DNA of 9,532 nucleotides from Bacteroidota bacterium (GTDB taxonomy: Bacteria > Bacteroidota > Bacteroidia > Chitinophagales > UBA10324). The position numbers were made by a program, and so were the translations under genes. Numbering within the stretch: the first letter of the stretch is position 1; every line of letters starts with the position of its first letter. Of this stretch, positions 7,196 to 9,532 are shown piece after piece. Location: contig DMRR01000277.1 in assembly GCA_003455275.1 (NCBI GenBank), positions 1 through 9,532 on the forward strand. Reading direction: 5' to 3'. The notes under the pieces were generated by a model. It had not been told where the DNA came from. It made no database searches and was given only the letters and a program-made list of their open reading frames with translations.

Positions 7196-8458
7196 TTAAA
7201 AAATATAGCCAACTTTTACCAAATAATAGTCAATAATTGTCCGAAAACCTGATCTGGCGTCATAGCCGTTGCTTCTTTCATACATTAAACTTATAGTTAT
7301 TTTTTTTGATCGCAACCCGCATTCCGACAACAGAATTTCTTCGTCGTGCCTCAATCCAAAACTATCTATTGCCATTCTGAATTCATTTCCGGAATCGTGA
7401 GCAATCCTTTTATAATTTGTTAACGATCCATACCTGAAACCAAAACCAAGATAGGGTCTCCACTTTGCTGTACTTAAATCATAAGAAACAAGTACGCTGC
7501 CATGGATGTAGTTGCACCTGTAAAAGGGTTGTGAAGTATATTTATTTGAAGAGGAATCATAAATAGATTGCATGTTCAAACCATAAGAATGATATCCGAT
7601 TTCTGAAGTGAACCTGGCCTTTTCATGACTTCCTGCAGGAATTATTGTCCCAAAAATGTTGAACGAATATGACGGACAAAGAGGTGAGTGATATTGCTTT
7701 CCATTAGGAAAAAAATTATTCAATTTGTTTGCCCCCGCTTCAAGGTTAAATCCCCATTGGTATTTTGTTACATCTTTTTTTGCCAGAAAATCTACCTGAG
7801 ATTTATTTAACAAATAAAAAAAATCGGCAAGGGAGTTTCGTTCATATTTAATCGTAGGAATAATATTTTGTAATACAGGGTTAAATTGACTAAGCGTATC
7901 AAGTTGAAAAAAGAATTCATTACGGACTTCAACATAAATCCCGCCTGCTACATTTTCCATATTTACTCCATAATAACTCTGACTTCTGGGAACTTCTCTG
8001 TAACGCAATTCAACCGGCTTGCTCCCATCGACAGAATATAGAAAATGGGTTTTATTCCTCCAGTCAATTAATTCATAAAGAGAAAATTCGCCACCAACCA
8101 GTAAGCGAAGAAAGGCGGAATCATTTTCAAACTTACGAATGGTATCATTTAACATTCTGGCTAATTCAATCCCTGATTTATTTGAAAGTTTTACAGGTGA
8201 AACATCAAGCAATAAACTATAACCCCGATAAATCTCACCTGAATTTGTCTTCACTTCTTTTGTTGCAAGGGGTGTAAGTTTTTTATCTCCATTATCAGTA
8301 TGAACCAAAATCGATATTGGATTTTGTCTCCATTCCCGATCCTTCATCAGGCAGGCAACTGTATCGCCGCTGCTGGTGATATAATATGTATTTTGAGAAA
8401 AAAGATTTCTGAAATTCAAAAGAAAAAGAATAAAAAGCAGAATCAGTTTTTTGCCCAT
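7196..8458 (-). CDS. Uncharacterised secreted protein, probable outer-membrane beta-barrel
   Basis: The 420-residue product begins with a clear signal peptide (MGKKLILLFILFLLNF, cleavage near LFSQ-N). Residues of about 24-80 (YYITSSGDTVACLM, WRQNPISILVHT) match the look of an N-terminal module common in Bacteroidota envelope proteins, where a 'GDT' step is followed by a short beta sheet. The segment FLRLLVGGEFSLYELIDW (117-133) belongs to the same pattern. From about residue 230 the sequence alternates aromatic and polar residues in strand-like runs (YQWGFNLEAGA, WRPYLGFGFRYGS, IDYYLVKVGYIF). It ends in Phe, as expected for an outer-membrane barrel. I do not recognise a named family and give no function. 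It stands alone on the minus strand, with rpsO 118 bases downstream and the OsmC gene divergent upstream. The ATG at 8458 places the signal peptide correctly. Confidence 0.75.
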   Translation of the reverse strand: MGKKLILLFILFLLNFRNLFSQNTYYITSSGDTVACLMKDREWRQNPISILVHTDNGDKKLTPLATKEVKTNSGEIYRGYSLLLDVSPVKLSNKSGIELARMLNDTIRKFENDSAFLRLLVGGEFSLYELIDWRNKTHFLYSVDGSKPVELRYREVPRSQSYYGVNMENVAGGIYVEVRNEFFFQLDTLSQFNPVLQNIIPTIKYERNSLADFFYLLNKSQVDFLAKKDVTKYQWGFNLEAGANKLNNFFPNGKQYHSPLCPSYSFNIFGTIIPAGSHEKARFTSEIGYHSYGLNMQSIYDSSSNKYTSQPFYRCNYIHGSVLVSYDLSTAKWRPYLGFGFRYGSLTNYKRIAHDSGNEFRMAIDSFGLRHDEEILLSECGLRSKKITISLMYERSNGYDARSGFRTIIDYYLVKVGYIF

Positions 8459-8530
8459 AAATATTTTCCGGTGAAATGATTATTGATGTTGCAAAATATT
8501 ATGATCAGTTTAAAAAAGAAATGCTATCAG

Positions 8531-8560
8531 TTGATTCGCATACCTGAAATATTATGTTTG
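8531..8560 (+). promoter_or_regulatory. Bacteroidota-type promoter of the OsmC gene
   Basis: TTG at 8531-8533 is followed after 19 bases by TATGTTTG at 8553-8560. Both elements and their spacing match the Bacteroidota consensus (TTG, 17-23 bases, TAnnTTTG). Transcription would begin around 8565-8568, giving a leader of about 20 bases before the ATG at 8586. This is the most complete promoter in the window. Confidence 0.7.
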
Positions 8561-8585
8561 CCGCCTTTAAAACAATAGAAACAAA

Positions 8586-8996
8586 ATGAAAAGAACATCA
8601 TCAGCAATTTGGAATGGAACTGGCAAAGAAGGAAAAGGCTCTATGTCTTCACAAAGTAATTTCCTCAACAATTTACCTTATACATGGGCCAGCCGATTTG
8701 AAAATGCAAATGGTACAAATCCCGAGGAGCTAATAGCTGCCGCACACGCAGGTTGTTATAGTATGAAACTTAGTTTCCTTTCTGAAAAAGCCGGATTCAA
8801 AACTGATTCAATTGAAACATCATGCACTGTTAACTTAGAAAACGGTGTTATCACTAATTCGCATTTAATTGTTAAAGCCAGTATCCCGGGTTGCTCCGCT
8901 GATCAATTTCAGGAGTTAGCAAATGATGCAAAGGCAAATTGCCCGATCAGCAAATCGCTTTCCTGCGAAATCACAATTGAAGCAACATTGATTTGA
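8586..8996 (+). CDS. OsmC-family peroxiredoxin
   Basis: The 136-residue product has the length and motifs of OsmC, a cytoplasmic thiol peroxidase that reduces organic hydroperoxides and hydrogen peroxide. NPEELIAAAHAGCYSM carries the peroxidatic Cys57, and ANCPISKSL carries the resolving Cys119. An Arg (37, in ASRFEN) and the Glu pair at 47-48 stand where the family keeps its active-site Arg and Glu. It resembles the OsmC branch more than Ohr, but I would not separate subfamilies firmly. Three further Cys (80, 103, 127) are not part of the known mechanism. It has its own promoter, is divergent from the outer-membrane gene, and is separated from queD by a repeat array, so it is probably monocistronic. 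The first six or seven codons (MKRTSSAIWNG) fit the family N-terminus, supporting the ATG at 8586. Confidence 0.95.
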   Translation: MKRTSSAIWNGTGKEGKGSMSSQSNFLNNLPYTWASRFENANGTNPEELIAAAHAGCYSMKLSFLSEKAGFKTDSIETSCTVNLENGVITNSHLIVKASIPGCSADQFQELANDAKANCPISKSLSCEITIEATLI

Positions 8997-9096
8997 AGAT
9001 GAGTCAATTTGAAAATTTGAAGATGAGTTTCAAGAACTCTGAAAAAAGAAAAAGTATTTCATTTTCAAATTTTCAAATCTTCAAATTTCCAAATTA
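8992..9096. repeat. Inverted arrays of 8-bp units between the OsmC gene and queD
   Basis: The right arm holds four consecutive octamers: ttttcaaa, ttttcaaa, tcttcaaa, tttccaaa (9062-9093). The left arm holds the complement in the same 8-bp register: tttgaaga (8992), tttgaaaa (9008), tttgaaga (9016), with tttgaagatgag occurring twice, 24 bases apart. Left 9008-9023 can pair with right 9078-9093 at 15 of 16 positions. The first left unit overlaps the OsmC stop codon. A small inner stem (gagtt/aactc, 9025-9039) sits between the arms. It may be a terminator-like structure or an interspersed repeat. Confidence 0.75.
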
Positions 9097-9100
9097 GCAT

Positions 9101-9457
9101 ATGCTCATCTTTAAACAATTCTCTTTCGATTCAGCACACTATCTTCCGAATGTACCTGCGGATCATAAATGCCGCAATACACATGGCCACACTTACCGCA
9201 TGATTATTTATCTCGAAGGAAATCTTATTCCTGAAAAAGAATGGGTGATGGATTTTTCAGAAGTAAAAAAAGTAGTTGCGCCAATTATTGATGAGATTGA
9301 TCACAAGTTGCTGAATGAAATTCCGGGAATGGAAAATCCGACTTGTGAGCGAATTATTATCTGGCTTTGGGAGAAAATAAAACCACTGCTTCCTGCTCTG
9401 AAAAAAATAGAACTGCACGAGACACCAACTTCTGGCGCAGTTTACGAAGGAGAATGA
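9101..9457 (+). CDS. queD: 6-carboxy-5,6,7,8-tetrahydropterin synthase (QueD/PTPS family)
   Basis: The 118-residue product belongs to the 6-pyruvoyl-tetrahydropterin synthase fold. QueD converts dihydroneopterin triphosphate to 6-carboxytetrahydropterin, the second committed step toward 7-deazaguanine and tRNA queuosine. Zinc ligands are visible as His13 (FDSAHYLP) and His28 and His30 (NTHGHTY). The catalytic Cys24 lies in HKCRNTHGH. The Asp67-His68 pair (EIDHKLLNEI) and Glu107 (LHETPTSG) complete the active site. MDFSEVKK (50-57) is a family motif. The short length suits bacterial QueD better than a true tetrahydrobiopterin-forming PTPS, but sequence alone does not exclude the latter. No other queuosine genes are in the window. 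The next gene starts 13 bases after the stop, suggesting a shared transcript. The ATG at 9101 follows the octamer repeat array. Confidence 0.93.
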   Translation: MLIFKQFSFDSAHYLPNVPADHKCRNTHGHTYRMIIYLEGNLIPEKEWVMDFSEVKKVVAPIIDEIDHKLLNEIPGMENPTCERIIIWLWEKIKPLLPALKKIELHETPTSGAVYEGE

Positions 9458-9470
9458 GTAGATTTATCTA

Positions 9471-9532
9471 ATGAAAAAAATCCTTCTTGTTGCAGCGACC
9501 GAAAATGAAATTGCTCCGTTGCTGAAATCATT
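9471..9532 (+). CDS. mqnB: Probable futalosine hydrolase, N-terminal fragment (3' end outside window)
   Basis: Only the first 20 codons are visible. MKKILLVAATENEIAPLLKS resembles the opening beta strand of the nucleoside phosphorylase/hydrolase fold. It is closer, as I recall the family, to Bacteroidota futalosine hydrolase (VAATE.EI.P) than to MTA/SAH nucleosidase, which usually opens IGIIGAMEEEV. Futalosine hydrolase removes hypoxanthine in the futalosine route to menaquinone. The ATG follows the queD stop by 13 bases, so the two are likely co-transcribed. The identification rests on very little sequence. Confidence 0.5.
   Translation, partial: MKKILLVAATENEIAPLLKS

Noticed and set aside
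8992..9096. The octamer arrays as a CRISPR or an insertion-sequence end
   Set aside because: Units are 8 bp without spacers, and no transposase or target-site duplication is visible nearby.

Overview
The window looks like chromosomal DNA from a Bacteroidota (Bacteroidetes) bacterium. The evidence is two proteins with type IX secretion sorting domains (type A and type B/CHU_C), a Bacteroidetes-type outer-membrane barrel protein, low-GC coding sequence without Shine-Dalgarno motifs, and promoter-like TAnnTTTG boxes upstream of several genes. I cannot place it below phylum level.

Layout, left to right. (1) The 3' part of a secreted M1-family metallopeptidase gene (+) ends in a type A sorting domain. 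(2) It overlaps by 6 bp a convergent gene (-) for a membrane-anchored M90/MtfA-like zinc peptidase. (3) A large repeat-built surface protein (-) has a jelly-roll-like N-terminus, a PKD-like domain, seven 69-residue modules and a CHU_C sorting domain. (4) The conserved rpsO-pnp pair (-) encodes ribosomal protein S15 and polynucleotide phosphorylase. It has a strong hairpin terminator after pnp and a second hairpin in the rpsO-pnp gap. (5) A secreted, probably outer-membrane, uncharacterised protein (-) follows. (6) On the other side of a divergent intergenic region lies an OsmC-family peroxiredoxin gene (+), with the best promoter in the window. An 8-bp-unit repeat array follows it. (7) queD (+) comes next, and 13 bases after its stop begins a truncated gene that looks like futalosine hydrolase (mqnB).

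Functionally the window mixes housekeeping (translation and RNA decay through rpsO-pnp, tRNA queuosine through queD, probably menaquinone through mqnB, peroxide detoxification through OsmC) with envelope and secretion functions. I see no integrase, transposase, CRISPR array, toxin-antitoxin pair or defence cluster, and nothing that demands a new multi-gene system. The signals most worth a second look are the exactly 207-bp-periodic seven-fold repeat in the CHU_C protein, the GU-compatible hairpin in the pnp leader, and the inverted 8-bp repeat arrays between the OsmC gene and queD. No stretch longer than about 130 bases lacks a gene.
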